This document shows, one piece after another, positions 13,489 to 22,816 of a DNA stretch of 57,840 bases. Source of the DNA: Stenotrophomonas sp. PS02289. GTDB lineage: Bacteria; Pseudomonadota; Gammaproteobacteria; Xanthomonadales; Xanthomonadaceae. Position numbers and translations under genes: made by a program. The notes beneath the pieces were generated by a model. That model was not told the DNA's origin. It did no database searches and saw only the letters and a program-made list of their open reading frames with translations. Each line of letters starts with the position of its first letter. The stretch's first letter is position 1. The stretch spans positions 1-57,840 of the forward strand of contig NZ_JASCOZ010000008.1 in the NCBI RefSeq assembly GCF_029960115.1. The letters run 5' to 3'.

Positions 13489-14439
13489 ATGGATGTGCTG
13501 CTTGCCAACCCGCGTGGATTCTGTGCCGGTGTCGATCGTGCGATCGAGATCGTCAAGCGCGCGATCGAAACGCTGGGCGCGCCCATCTACGTGCGCCATG
13601 AAGTGGTGCACAACCGCTTCGTGGTGGACGATCTCAAGCAGCGCGGCGCGATCTTCGTCGAGGAACTCGACGAAGTGCCAGACAACAACACCGTCATCTT
13701 CAGCGCCCACGGCGTTTCCCAGGCCGTGCGCCAGGAAGCCGAGCGCCGTGGCCTGAAGGTGTTCGACGCCACCTGTCCGCTGGTCACCAAGGTCCACTTC
13801 GAAGTCGCCCGTCACTGCCGTGCCGGCCGCGACGTGGTGCTGATCGGCCACGCCGGTCACCCGGAAGTGGAGGGCACCATGGGCCAGTGGAACCGCGAAG
13901 CCGGTACCGGCCAGATCTATCTGGTGGAAGATGTCGAGCAGGTGGCCACCCTGCACATCAACCAGCCGGAAAACTTCGCCTACACCACCCAGACCACGCT
14001 CTCGGTGGATGACACGCGCGGCATCATCGACGCCCTGCGCGAGCGCTTCCCGGCCATGCAGGGTCCGAAGAACGACGACATCTGCTACGCCACCCAGAAC
14101 CGCCAGGACGCCGTGCGCGACCTCGCCAAGCGCTGTGACCTGGTGCTGGTGGTCGGTTCGCCGAACAGCTCCAATTCCAACCGCCTCAGCGAGCTGGCCA
14201 TCCGTGAGGGTGTGGAAAGCTACCTGATCGATGGCGCGCACGAAATCGATCCGGCCTGGGTCGTCGGCAAGCGGCACATCGGCCTCACCGCCGGTGCCTC
14301 CGCCCCGCAGGTGCTGGTGGACGGTGTCCTCGCCCGCCTGCGCGAGCTCGGTGCCAACAGTGTGGGTGAGTTGGATGGTGAGCCCGAATCGATGGTGTTT
14401 GCGTTGCCCAAGGAATTGCGGCTGCGTTTGATTTCCTGA
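13489..14439 (+). CDS. ispH: 4-hydroxy-3-methylbut-2-enyl diphosphate reductase
   Basis: 316 aa. [16 protein letters not shown] at the N-terminus contains the first of three Fe-S cluster cysteines; the others lie in FDATCPLV and [27 protein letters not shown] and [10 protein letters not shown] supply the substrate His and acid residues. It makes IPP/DMAPP in the last step of the MEP pathway. It begins 33 bases after lspA. Confidence 0.97.
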   Translation: MDVLLANPRGFCAGVDRAIEIVKRAIETLGAPIYVRHEVVHNRFVVDDLKQRGAIFVEELDEVPDNNTVIFSAHGVSQAVRQEAERRGLKVFDATCPLVTKVHFEVARHCRAGRDVVLIGHAGHPEVEGTMGQWNREAGTGQIYLVEDVEQVATLHINQPENFAYTTQTTLSVDDTRGIIDALRERFPAMQGPKNDDICYATQNRQDAVRDLAKRCDLVLVVGSPNSSNSNRLSELAIREGVESYLIDGAHEIDPAWVVGKRHIGLTAGASAPQVLVDGVLARLRELGANSVGELDGEPESMVFALPKELRLRLIS

Positions 14440-14499
14440 GGTTTGCAGGCGTTTGCCCGGTCGGCTCCATGCGTTAATGGGCCGATCATCGTTCTCGGC

Positions 14500-14522
14500 A
14501 GGCGTCTTGCGACCGCCTCTAC
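14500..14522 (-). repeat. SMAG-type REP hairpin, inverted
   Basis: CTAC at 14519-14522 is the reverse of GTAG; the stem is AGGCG (14500-14504) with CGCCT (14514-14518). With the copy at 14609 it accounts for most of the recognisable structure in the 296-base gene-free gap after ispH. Confidence 0.55.
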
Positions 14523-14608
14523 CAAGGCTCCGGACCATGGCGTGCCACGTCACGGTCGACGTCCATGCGCGATCCCGACACTCGTCGACCCCGCGCGAAC
14601 CCGCTTTG

Positions 14609-14631
14609 GTAGAGTCGCACGACAGTCGACT
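14609..14631 (+). repeat. SMAG-type REP hairpin
   Basis: GTAG (14609-14612), then AGTCG (14613-14617) pairing with CGACT (14627-14631). It is opposed to the copy at 14500 about 90 bases away. Nothing else recognisable lies between ispH and the M61 peptidase. Confidence 0.6.
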
Positions 14632-14735
14632 GCCGATAACAACACCCCACGCGACGAAGGCATGACCTTCGGCCATGTAACGCTCCCGCACACAGGTCTA
14701 GCATCAAGGATTCAGTCCCACCGGATCCAACCTTG

Positions 14736-16616
14736 ATGCTTCTGCGCGCCGCCGTCCTCTCCGCCCTGCTGTTCACCACCGCAGGCGCATCCGCCCAGAC
14801 CCCGCCGCCGCAGGACGTCCCGTTCCCCGGCACCCTGCGCATCGACGTAGACGCACGCGACATCGGCCGCCGCATCTTCAAGGTCAAAGCGACCATCCCG
14901 GCACAACCTGGCCCGCTCACCCTGCTGTACCCGCAGTGGCTGCCCGGCGCGCATTCCCCCAGCGGCCCGATCGACAAGCTCGCCGGCCTGCAGGTGACCG
15001 CCAACGGCAAATCGCTCACCTGGACGCGTGACCCGTACAACGTCTACGCCTTCACCGTGAACGTGCCGCAGGGTGCCACCGACGTGGTCGCCAACTTCAA
15101 CTTCATGTCTTCCCAGGGCGGTACCCAGGGCAGGGTGGTGATGACCCCGGACATGCTCAACCTGCAGTGGAACGCCAACTCGCTGTACCCCGCTGGCGTG
15201 AACACCCGCAACATCCAGGCCCAGGCAACCGTCACTTTGCCGCCCGGCTGGAAGTACGCCACCGCGCTGGAGACCGAGCGCCGCGACGGCGACACCGTGG
15301 TGTTCAAGCCGATCAGCTACGACCACCTGGTCGACTCGCCGCTGTTCGCTGGCCAGCACTACCAGCAGTTCGATCTCGACCCGGGCGCGAAGGTGCCCGT
15401 GCGTCTGAATGTGTTCGCCGACAACGCCAAGTCGCTCGAGGCCAAGCCCGAGCAGATCCAGGCGCATCGCGCGCTGGTGCAGCAGATCTACAAGCTCTAC
15501 GGCGCACGCCACTTCGACCGCTACGAGTTCCTGCTGGCCCTCACCAGCCAGCTTGGCGGCATCGGCCTGGAGCACCAGCGCTCCAGTGAAAACAGCGGCG
15601 ACACCGGCTACTTCACCGAGTGGGACAGCACCTGGCTGGGCCGCGATCTGCTGCCGCATGAGTTCAACCATTCGTGGAACGGCAAGTACCGTCGCGGTGC
15701 CGACCTGACCACCGCCAACTTCAATGTGCCCATGGGCGACAGCCTGCTGTGGCTGTATGAAGGCCAGACCCAGTTCTGGGGCCAGGTGCTGGCCGCGCGC
15801 TCCGGCCTGTGGAGCGTCGACCAGACCCGCGACATGCTCGCCAATGTCGCCGCCACCTACGACCGTGGTCGCCCCGGTTTGGCCTGGCGCAACCTGCAGG
15901 ACACCACCAACGATCCCACCATCGCCCAGCGCCGCGCGCTCGCCTTCCGCAACTACCAGATGAGCGAGGACTACTACTCCGGCGGGCAGATGGTGTGGCT
16001 GGACGTGGAAGGCAAGCTGCGCGCCTTGACCGGCAACAAGCGCAGCCTGGATGATTTCGCCAAGGCCTTCTTCGGCATGCGCGACGGCGACTGGAACGTG
16101 AACACCTACACCTTCGAGGACGTGGTGAGCACCTTGAACGGCATCGCCCCGTACGACTGGGCGACCTTCCTGCGCGAGCGTCTGGACGGACATGGTCCGC
16201 TCATCGGTGGGCTGGAAGCCGCCGGCTGGAAGCTGGTCTACACCGACACGCCGAATGAGGCCTTCAAGGCCCAGCAGACGCGCGGCAAGAACACCAACCT
16301 CCTGTATTCCATCGGACTGGCGGTCAGCGACAGTGGTGCCATCACCGACGTGCTGTGGGACAGCCCCGCCTTCAACGCCGGCTTGGCCCCGGGCATGACC
16401 GTGCAGGCGATCAACGGCCGGGTGTACAAGGGCGAAGTGCTCAAGGATGCCGTCGCTGACGCCAAGGCCAACAAGGCCCCCATCACCCTGCTGGTACGCA
16501 GCTTCGACCGCATCGACACGGTGCGCATCGACTATCACGGCGGCCTGCAGTACCCGAAGCTGGAGCGCATTGCCGGCAAGCCGGACCGCCTTGCCGAGTT
16601 GTGGAAGGCGCGATGA
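14736..16616 (+). CDS. exported M61-family metallopeptidase (glycyl aminopeptidase-like) with PDZ domain
   Basis: 626 aa. A signal peptide ends at ASAQ (cut near residue 20). An N-terminal beta domain (about 25-190) is followed by the catalytic domain with the zinc motif HEFNHSWNG (H308, E309, H312) and the third ligand Glu in LWLYEGQTQFWG near residue 342. A PDZ-like domain lies at about 520-600 (SIGLAVSDSG...GLAPGMTVQAING). M61 enzymes cleave N-terminal residues, preferring Gly or Ala. The start is ATG 14736; a TTG directly before it is unlikely. Its stop overlaps the YhhN gene (ATGA), so the two form an operon. Confidence 0.9.
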   Translation: MLLRAAVLSALLFTTAGASAQTPPPQDVPFPGTLRIDVDARDIGRRIFKVKATIPAQPGPLTLLYPQWLPGAHSPSGPIDKLAGLQVTANGKSLTWTRDPYNVYAFTVNVPQGATDVVANFNFMSSQGGTQGRVVMTPDMLNLQWNANSLYPAGVNTRNIQAQATVTLPPGWKYATALETERRDGDTVVFKPISYDHLVDSPLFAGQHYQQFDLDPGAKVPVRLNVFADNAKSLEAKPEQIQAHRALVQQIYKLYGARHFDRYEFLLALTSQLGGIGLEHQRSSENSGDTGYFTEWDSTWLGRDLLPHEFNHSWNGKYRRGADLTTANFNVPMGDSLLWLYEGQTQFWGQVLAARSGLWSVDQTRDMLANVAATYDRGRPGLAWRNLQDTTNDPTIAQRRALAFRNYQMSEDYYSGGQMVWLDVEGKLRALTGNKRSLDDFAKAFFGMRDGDWNVNTYTFEDVVSTLNGIAPYDWATFLRERLDGHGPLIGGLEAAGWKLVYTDTPNEAFKAQQTRGKNTNLLYSIGLAVSDSGAITDVLWDSPAFNAGLAPGMTVQAINGRVYKGEVLKDAVADAKANKAPITLLVRSFDRIDTVRIDYHGGLQYPKLERIAGKPDRLAELWKAR

Positions 16617-17233
16617 ACCTGCGCCGCGACGTGCCGATTGCGGTGGCGGCGATAGCCGCCATCGTCGGCGCGTCGCTGGACGGCGACGGCCGCTGGCTGC
16701 ACTACATCGCCAAGCCGCTCACCACACTGCTCATCGCCGCCATCGCGTGGCGGGCGGGTGGTGACCCCGGTTACCGCCGCGCCATCCTCGCCGGCATGGC
16801 GTTCTCCTGCATCGGCGACATCGCGCTGATGCTGCCGTTCGATGCCTTCGTTCCCGGCTTGGTCGCGTTCCTGCTCGCGCACCTCTGTTACATTGTCGCC
16901 TTCCGCGCAGGCTTCAAAGCGGGCAGGGCACTGCTGATGTCCGGCGCACTGGTCGCCCTGTTTGCAGGCAGCAACCTCATCGGCCTCTGGCCGCTGCTCC
17001 CCGCTGAACTGAAAGTCCCCGTAGTCGCCTACGTCCTGGTGCTCGCCCTGATGGCCACACTGGCCCTCGCACGCGGCCCCCGCTTCGCCGCAGTAGGTGC
17101 CGCCTTCTTCGTCATCAGCGACTGCGCGCTCGCCTGGGACCGCTTCGGCGGCGGCCTTCCGGCCGCCAGCCTCATCGTTCTAGGAACTTACTACTCCGCT
17201 CAGTACTGCATCGCCCGGTCTGTATCCCGGTAG
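16613..17233 (+). CDS. YhhN/TMEM86-family membrane protein (lysoplasmalogenase-like)
   Basis: 206 aa, nearly all hydrophobic with about seven or eight predicted membrane helices. KPLTTLL near residue 30, the acidic GMAFSCIGDIALML and LLAHLCYIVAF are typical of the YhhN family, whose vertebrate member hydrolyses lysoplasmalogens. The bacterial role is not settled. Start ATG 16613 overlaps the M61 peptidase stop by four bases. The stop TAG is part of a GTAG REP element. Confidence 0.85.
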   Translation: MNLRRDVPIAVAAIAAIVGASLDGDGRWLHYIAKPLTTLLIAAIAWRAGGDPGYRRAILAGMAFSCIGDIALMLPFDAFVPGLVAFLLAHLCYIVAFRAGFKAGRALLMSGALVALFAGSNLIGLWPLLPAELKVPVVAYVLVLALMATLALARGPRFAAVGAAFFVISDCALAWDRFGGGLPAASLIVLGTYYSAQYCIARSVSR

Positions 17234-17252
17234 AGTCGGTCGCAAGACGACT
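17230..17252 (+). repeat. SMAG-type REP hairpin
   Basis: GTAG (17230-17233), stem AGTCG (17234-17238) with CGACT (17248-17252). It supplies the stop codon of the upstream gene and lies in the gap before the convergent trehalase. Confidence 0.65.
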
Positions 17253-17322
17253 GCCCTGAAATTCTCAACACCCGGTAACGCATGACCCTAAGCCGAAACC
17301 GGCTCTCCCCAAGAACCCAACA

Positions 17323-18945
17323 TCACTCCACATCCCCCGCACCCTCACACTTCCGTCCCGGATCACACAACCGATCCAACAACGCCAACGCAACCCCATT
17401 ACTCCACCCAAACCCATCCTGCAACGGATACTCCCCCCCACCACCACCGCCCACTTCCCCTTCCACCACATACTTCTCCACCAACTTCCCCTCACGCTCA
17501 TACACCCGCTGCACCGTCCTTAAAAACCGCACGCCCACCTGTCGTGCCAACCGATCCTGCCCATACCGCTGCAATCCATCCACCGCCACCCACTGCAACG
17601 GGGCCCACCCATTCGGCGCATCCCACTGCTGCCCGGTGTTCTCCGTCGTAGTCAACAACCCACCTTCGCGCAGCAACTGCACCTCCACACCCTGTGCAGT
17701 ACGCTTCGCCTGAGCAGGCTCCGCCACTTCCAGCCACAACGGGAACAACGCCGCCGCCGTCAGCGCCGGACGTGGCGTCCCACGTTCCAAATCCCGGTCC
17801 GCATACCAGCCCTGGCGCTCATCCCACAGCAACGCATTGATCGCCTGCTTCCGCTGCTTCGCCATCCGCTCAAAATCGCGCGCCACCGCACGTTCACCCG
17901 AAGCCCGCGCCGCCCGCGCCACCGTCTTCTCCAGATGGAACAGCAGACTGTTCAAATCCACCGGCACAATCTGCGTCGTATGAATGCTGCTCAGCTCCGC
18001 CGGATGCACCAGCCAGCGCGAACTGAAATCCCAGCCCGACTCCGCGCCCGCACGCAGATCGCGGTACACCTGTGAAGGCGCGCGCTCCGGAGCCTTCGCG
18101 GCGGTAGCCAGATCATCCGTCCACGACTCCGTACGCGGCACTGCACGCGCATCCCAGTAGCGATTGAGCAGGCTGCCATCGTTCATCCGCACCACGCGCT
18201 CACTCGCTGCGCCGGGAGCCAGCCCCTCTGAACCTCGCATCCAGAACGCATGCTCCGCCCGCAACTGTGGCAGATAGCGTTCGTAAGCTGCATCGCCTTC
18301 ATGCGTCGCCAGCAGGTCCACCATCAAACTAAAGAACGGCGGCTGCGACCGACTCAGGTAATAGCTGCGGTTGCCATTGGGAATATGCCCGTACTGATCC
18401 AACTGCCAGGCGAAGTTGTCCACCATGTCGCGCATCTGGTCCCAGCGCCCACTAGAAGCCAGCCCCAGCAGGGTGAAGTAGCTGTCCCAGTAGTAGACCT
18501 CACGGAAGCGACCGCCCGGCACCACGTAGGGTTTGGGCAGGGGCAGGAGGGAGCCGTTTGGATCCACGGTGGGTGTGGAGCGGGTCAGATGCGGCCACAG
18601 GGTTTCGATGTGCGCCCGCAGCGTCTGGCCGGCAGGCGGGACGTAGGCCGCAGCCTCGCCGGGTAGGGTGAAGTTCTCACCTACAAAGGTGCCAAGGTCG
18701 AACCCAGGCTGGGCGCGGGCGCGTTCCCATTCCGCGACGACCGCCGCCGGATCACCCCCCTTGGGCACCGCATCGGCGAAGGTCTTCTGGTCGGGGAACA
18801 GGTGCGCGCGCTGGACCTGCTGAAACAGAGGCTGCCAGTGCTGGTCAGGCGGCGAGGGGAGCGGGGCGGTCGGCTGAAGCGCCAGCGCCGGTGTGCTGAG
18901 CAGGCCGAACAGCAATGCAGAAGCCAGGGCGGCACGTGTGGACAT
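17323..18945 (-). CDS. treA: periplasmic alpha,alpha-trehalase, GH37
   Basis: 540 aa. The signal peptide runs MSTRAALASALLFGLLSTPALA. The GH37 signatures are PGGRFREVYYWDSYF near residue 145 and QWDAPNGWAPLQW near 445, with a glycine-rich GGGGGGEYPLQDGFGWSNG loop near 505 that is normal for the family. The catalytic acid and base (Asp and Glu) lie in the standard positions RAGAESGWDFSSRW and EYPLQDGFGW. It hydrolyses trehalose to two glucose molecules in the periplasm. It stands alone, convergent with the YhhN gene. Confidence 0.95.
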   Translation of the reverse strand: MSTRAALASALLFGLLSTPALALQPTAPLPSPPDQHWQPLFQQVQRAHLFPDQKTFADAVPKGGDPAAVVAEWERARAQPGFDLGTFVGENFTLPGEAAAYVPPAGQTLRAHIETLWPHLTRSTPTVDPNGSLLPLPKPYVVPGGRFREVYYWDSYFTLLGLASSGRWDQMRDMVDNFAWQLDQYGHIPNGNRSYYLSRSQPPFFSLMVDLLATHEGDAAYERYLPQLRAEHAFWMRGSEGLAPGAASERVVRMNDGSLLNRYWDARAVPRTESWTDDLATAAKAPERAPSQVYRDLRAGAESGWDFSSRWLVHPAELSSIHTTQIVPVDLNSLLFHLEKTVARAARASGERAVARDFERMAKQRKQAINALLWDERQGWYADRDLERGTPRPALTAAALFPLWLEVAEPAQAKRTAQGVEVQLLREGGLLTTTENTGQQWDAPNGWAPLQWVAVDGLQRYGQDRLARQVGVRFLRTVQRVYEREGKLVEKYVVEGEVGGGGGGEYPLQDGFGWSNGVALALLDRLCDPGRKCEGAGDVE

Positions 18946-19018
18946 GCGGTCGCATCCTCTGATGACGGTCGCAGTGTATCTGCGCGCCTGTCAAAGCGAG
19001 GTAAGGCAGGAAAGCGGG

Positions 19019-19477
19019 TTACTGGAAGATGAAATCGCTACGCCGAATGATGGTGCCGACACCGGTTGGATTGAAGTAGCAGCTTCCCTCGAACGAGATG
19101 TTCCTTCCCCCATGGCTGTAGAGGATGGATGCCTCATTGCCGATCTCGATCAGTACGTTCTCCTGGCCCTTAGCGCATGGCGTGGGAGTCGCGGCTTTCA
19201 GATGGGCGATCACATCACGCATGAGATGCTCACAGTTTGCGCCACACGGACGGACGATTCGAATCGATGAGCTGTCCTTCAGCTTCTGGCCCTGAAGGCT
19301 GTATTCTCCGGTAAGGCTCACGAAGTAAATATCCAGCCGGTCAGCACGTTTCAACGCAGTCGATAGAGCGGCCGCGGCTTCGGTGCTCGTTCGCATGGGC
19401 TGTGCAGCTCCGGGGGCAGCGATGCTCGGCGCGGCGAGCGCGAGCGAGGCAATGCAGGCTACCGCTTTGCTCAACAT
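19019..19477 (-). CDS. small exported protein of unknown function
   Basis: 152 aa with a signal peptide (ACIASLALAAPSIAA, cut near residue 20). The mature part has four Cys (CGANC, PCAKG, GSCYF) that could form two disulfides. I do not recognise the family. Its start lies inside the end of the preceding gene (7-base overlap), making it the last gene of a three-gene minus-strand operon with the two cytoplasmic proteins encoded at 19471-20072. Confidence 0.7.
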   Translation of the reverse strand: MLSKAVACIASLALAAPSIAAPGAAQPMRTSTEAAAALSTALKRADRLDIYFVSLTGEYSLQGQKLKDSSSIRIVRPCGANCEHLMRDVIAHLKAATPTPCAKGQENVLIEIGNEASILYSHGGRNISFEGSCYFNPTGVGTIIRRSDFIFQ

Positions 19478-19785
19478 CGTTCGTACTCCCTTCTCTTGAA
19501 TACGAGCAACCCGTCTTCTCCTACGGGAATTTTGCCAGGTTCGTCCAAGCGGATGATGTCGTGGGAGATATCCGTTTCCGGCGGGAAATCCGCCATCGTC
19601 AAACCTTCAATGATGGAGGCGGATTCAATGAAATTCGCGACGCAATCGCCATGTAGATAGAATTCGATGCGAAATGCCGCTGGGCCCGTGGGCCGGACCA
19701 CGACCGCTCGAACGTCTACGCTGACCTCGCCCCACAGGGCGCGCATGACACTCAGGCGCACGGCAACTCGGAAATCCGGGTTCAT
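19471..19785 (-). CDS. small acidic protein, possibly immunity-like
   Basis: 104 aa, no signal or membrane segment. The order of elements (FRVAVRLSVMRALWGEVSVDVRAV, then FRIEFYLHGD, then a C-terminal LVFKRREYERC) recalls a widespread small family found near polymorphic toxins, but I cannot name it. The start is ATG 19785 because it overlaps the upstream stop as ATGA (19782-19785); ATG 19797 is the alternative. Second of three coupled genes. Confidence 0.65.
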   Translation of the reverse strand: MNPDFRVAVRLSVMRALWGEVSVDVRAVVVRPTGPAAFRIEFYLHGDCVANFIESASIIEGLTMADFPPETDISHDIIRLDEPGKIPVGEDGLLVFKRREYERC

Positions 19786-20072
19786 GGCTGCAGCCACAGC
19801 GGATCGATCAGCGCTTCATCGCCGGCGCAGCGCAGGTCATTGATCAGTCCGGCTTGGATGTCGGTCAGTCTCTCCAGCGTGCCTTCCAGTTCGTCGATCC
19901 CATCATCGACCTCGCCTGAGGCGACCAGCCGGTGGGCCTCTCTCAGGTCCATGATCAGCGAGTGCAGTGTGTCTGCCTGCATGGCCACCCCGGGATACCT
20001 GCGCCCGGGCACGTGTACCGTTGCGTTGTTGGCCGGCTCACCGTAGAAGGTGACGGAAATGACGCTTTTCAT
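19782..20072 (-). CDS. small protein resembling DUF6959
   Basis: 96 aa from ATG 20072 (MKSVISVTFYG). The segment NNATVHVPGRRYPGVAMQADTLHSL matches the pattern of a small family I know as DUF6959, often seen as orphan or immunity-type genes. The C-terminal half is helical and acidic (DDGIDELEGTLERL). A longer frame from ATG 20144 exists, but the extra part has no conserved look. First gene of the minus-strand operon. Confidence 0.6.
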   Translation of the reverse strand: MKSVISVTFYGEPANNATVHVPGRRYPGVAMQADTLHSLIMDLREAHRLVASGEVDDGIDELEGTLERLTDIQAGLINDLRCAGDEALIDPLWLQP

Positions 20073-20157
20073 GACCTGGGCGTGTCCTTGCGGCAGGGCG
20101 GCGGTGTCAGCTGGCCCCATACTGCCTGAATCCGCGGCCCCCATGGAGCACCACCCG

Positions 20158-20181
20158 GTAGCGCCGGCCCTTGACCGGCCC
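20158..20181 (+). repeat. SMAG-type REP hairpin
   Basis: GTAG (20158-20161) is followed by GCCGG (20163-20167) pairing with CCGGC (20175-20179). It sits just upstream of the tRNA gene and is close in sequence to the copy at 69. Confidence 0.6.
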
Positions 20182-20229
20182 CCGCCCGGATTGACCCCTT
20201 CGTTGCCCCGGTTTACAATCCCCTGCTAA

Positions 20230-20305
20230 GCCGGAATAGCTCAGTTGGTAGAGCGGCGCATTCGTAATGCGTAGGTCGCAGGTTCGACTCCTGTTTCCGG
20301 CACCA
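20230..20305 (+). tRNA. tRNA-Thr (anticodon CGT)
   Basis: A 76-base cloverleaf can be drawn by hand: acceptor GCCGGAA with TTCCGGC (perfect 7 bp), D arm GCTC/GAGC, anticodon arm GCGCA-TTCGTAA-TGCGT, T arm GCAGG-TTCGACT-CCTGT, and encoded CCA at 20303-20305. The anticodon CGT reads ACG. A terminator follows within ten bases. Confidence 0.96.
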
Positions 20306-20313
20306 GTTGTATG

Positions 20314-20344
20314 AAAAGCCTCGGCCTCGGTCGGGGCTTTTTGT
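20314..20344 (+). terminator. rho-independent terminator after tRNA-Thr
   Basis: Stem AAAAGCCTCG (20314-20323) pairs with CGGGGCTTTT (20332-20341, one G-T pair), followed by more T. It ends the tRNA transcript. Confidence 0.8.
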
Positions 20345-20415
20345 TTGGGTGGTGCCTCCTGCTACGCTTGGCCCCAAGGCAGCCACCCCCGGTGGCTGAA
20401 GGGGGTTCAAGGAAG

Positions 20416-21687
20416 ATGGCAGCAAACGCATGGCTTCACCGCCTGGCGCTGGGCATTGCCCTGCCGCTGGCCGTACTCACCGCACCCGCACTATGGGCTG
20501 CGGAGCCCAAGACCGACGCCGCACCGGCCCAGGCCGAAACCGACGCCGCCAAGGCCGTGCGCTACACCCGCGCGCTCGAAACCGCGCCACTGGCCGACAA
20601 TGCCTTGGAAATGCGCAGGTGGCTGCTGCGATGGATTCTGGAAACCCCGGACCACACCGTGCTGGTCTGCGACACCCTCGGCACGCTGGATGACGAAAAT
20701 GCGCCGCTGTATGGCGAGCTGCTGGTGCAGATGATGGGCGGCAACGTGGCCTGGCAGATCGAGCACCCGCAGGATACCGACGAGGTATCCCACCAGCTGG
20801 CAGGCGCACGCAGCGTCTTGAAGATGTATGCGGTGTACCTCGCCAATGACCCCAAGTGGAAGGTCCCCAAGCTGGATGCTGCCATCGAGCGAGAACGCAA
20901 CGGTACGCTCCGTGAGCACGTGGCGCAGAGGCTGGCGGATGAGTGCAGCGAAGAGAGCGGCAGGGAGAAGGTGGCACTGGGCGAGCAGAGTCCACCGCCG
21001 CCGTTCCTCGGCGGCTTCCTGCGCGAATCCCATGTGATCTATCCGCTCAAGGTGCCCACCGGTTGGGTGATGCAGAACGAACATCGCTACGACGAACTCG
21101 AGTCCGGTGCCTCGGTCCGTTTCCAGCGGGAAGGCGATGCCAGCGGCTGGATGGATGTGTACTTCTACCCAATTGGCGCGATCAACAAGCAGGATCTGGA
21201 TCGGTTGGCCAAGGCCGAGCGCGAGCAGTTGGTCACCGTCTGGAAGGACGCCGCCACCGGTGCGCCGCTGAGCGCGCTGGACACCTTCAGTGTGCCGGTG
21301 AAAGGAGGAGTGTCCACTCCCGCCGGACGTCAGTCGCGTCCCGAAGCCATCACCGCGTATGCCGCAGATTTCACCTATAAACATCGGAACAACGGCAGGC
21401 GCTACCACTCGGTGCTGGTGTTCATGGTCGACCGGCTGTACGCCATCAAGCTGCGCTACAGCGCCGACACCGAAAAGCTCAGCCGCAAGCAGGCACGCAA
21501 GGAAGCCGAGAGCTTCGCCCGCAGCCTGCTGCCGGAAGTGGACATTCTCAGCACCGGAAAGTGCGGTTCCCCCAGCATGGCAATTGACGACCAGATGGCT
21601 GACGGCTGCGTGGGCGAAGACCCCATTCAACCGGTGGTGCTGGAAGGTCGCCGGGAACTGCGCTTCGAGTACCCCGTCCCTCGCTGA
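20416..21687 (+). CDS. exported protein of unknown function, paralogue 1
   Basis: 423 aa. The signal peptide (LALGIALPLAVLTAPALWA) ends near residue 27. The N-terminal half is helical (VRYTRALETAPLADNA...), then a GGFLRESHVIYP motif starts a beta-rich domain with SGWMDVYFYPIGAINK and a C-terminal CGSPSMAIDDQMADGC. The same plan, often with identical words, is in the protein at 23246, so the two are paralogues. I do not recognise a named family. The start is ATG 20416 with an AAGGAAG ribosome binding site; upstream in-frame ATGs lie in the tRNA terminator. Confidence 0.75.
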   Translation: MAANAWLHRLALGIALPLAVLTAPALWAAEPKTDAAPAQAETDAAKAVRYTRALETAPLADNALEMRRWLLRWILETPDHTVLVCDTLGTLDDENAPLYGELLVQMMGGNVAWQIEHPQDTDEVSHQLAGARSVLKMYAVYLANDPKWKVPKLDAAIERERNGTLREHVAQRLADECSEESGREKVALGEQSPPPPFLGGFLRESHVIYPLKVPTGWVMQNEHRYDELESGASVRFQREGDASGWMDVYFYPIGAINKQDLDRLAKAEREQLVTVWKDAATGAPLSALDTFSVPVKGGVSTPAGRQSRPEAITAYAADFTYKHRNNGRRYHSVLVFMVDRLYAIKLRYSADTEKLSRKQARKEAESFARSLLPEVDILSTGKCGSPSMAIDDQMADGCVGEDPIQPVVLEGRRELRFEYPVPR

Positions 21688-21704
21688 TCAAACCAGTTGG
21701 TCCG

Positions 21705-22022
21705 CTACGCCCGGAACAGACCCTTAAGCCTTTCCGGGAATCGGTTGGCTGCGGCGGAGGCGGCGGCATACAGGCCGCTCATGTTCGCGAAATCGGCTTC
21801 ATTGCCTTCAACCAGGAATCGCGTGCGACCTGAGGGGGCGGATACAGTGAAGCCGATCACGTCCATGCCGTTATGCTCATGCCGTTGATGCCAGATGCCG
21901 AAGCTGAACTCGTCTTTTTCGCAGGTATAGCCGTTGATAAGCGACGTCTCCCATCGTGCCTTTCCGCTTTCCGTCGCATGCTTCAGATCCTGCATGAACT
22001 CTCGGAACTGTTCGGGAATCAT
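21705..22022 (-). CDS. small protein of unknown function
   Basis: 105 aa, probably cytoplasmic (MIPEQFREFMQDLKHATESGKARW...). It has a strand-rich middle (FSFGIWHQRHEHNGMDVIGFTV) and ends ERLKGLFRA. No family recognised. The chosen ATG (22020-22022) overlaps the stop of the upstream membrane-protein gene as ATGA, so they are coupled. It is convergent with the exported protein gene ending at 21687. Confidence 0.6.
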   Translation of the reverse strand: MIPEQFREFMQDLKHATESGKARWETSLINGYTCEKDEFSFGIWHQRHEHNGMDVIGFTVSAPSGRTRFLVEGNEADFANMSGLYAAASAAANRFPERLKGLFRA

Positions 22023-22585
22023 GGATGCCTCTGTGAGTGTTTCTCGATGGATGTTGCCGTCGAGGCGGCAAGGTGACTTGTAATGGAGAGCACCGGGCCT
22101 CGAAGCATCTGGGTGGCAATGCGCCGCTGAGCTGGCGTTCCAGCATCGCAGTAGCGCTCCAGATGAAGTCTGTTCCTTCGGTGTTCGGAGTGATGGTCGT
22201 TGATTTCGACGGGAAAGCAATAGCTGTACTGTTTGATTAGGTCATTAACGACAAAAAATGGGCTTTCCACGCCAGATTCAATGAAGTGTGCGAGCCGGTC
22301 AGCCGTGCTCTGGCACTCCTGATATTCCTTCACGTCGATCAGTGTCCGAATCTGTCTGGTGACGCTATTGACCGACATGTTGACGCGCTCGGCAACGGAC
22401 CGGAGTCGAAGTAGTTCGATCAGGGCGAACACCGCGGCGTATACCACGATAGCGCCGGTGACGGTCGACCAGACCCTGTCCGGGGATGACCTGAGCTCAC
22501 TGTAGGTGGTGACCAGACAGAGTGTCATTACGACGATCACTGCTGCGGTCCAAGCATGAGTCGTTCTTGAGGGTGGTGCGGTCAT
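22019..22585 (-). CDS. two-helix inner-membrane protein of unknown function
   Basis: 188 aa. Two hydrophobic helices at about 12-30 (AAVIVVMTLCLVTTY) and 42-60 (VTGAIVVYAAVFALIELL) are followed by a cytoplasmic helical part. No named family seen. First gene of a minus-strand pair with the gene at 21705, lying between the two paralogous exported proteins. Confidence 0.6.
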   Translation of the reverse strand: MTAPPSRTTHAWTAAVIVVMTLCLVTTYSELRSSPDRVWSTVTGAIVVYAAVFALIELLRLRSVAERVNMSVNSVTRQIRTLIDVKEYQECQSTADRLAHFIESGVESPFFVVNDLIKQYSYCFPVEINDHHSEHRRNRLHLERYCDAGTPAQRRIATQMLRGPVLSITSHLAASTATSIEKHSQRHP

Positions 22586-22816
22586 TGCTATCAGCTCATC
22601 GCGTTCGCCATTGCGCTGGGAACCAGTCTATCGGTGTGTGGCGTCCGCCCGATCGGTCCAACTGTAGGGATAGCCCGGCTTGAGCCCTGGGAAGTTCCCG
22701 CTATGATGCCGAGGTGACGGATTTTGATGCGTGGCGTTACTCGATCTTCTTCCCTTCGCAGTTGAATCTATCCCTTCTAAGCGGTTGTGCTGGAACGTTT
22801 ATCGGAGGCGGGCATC

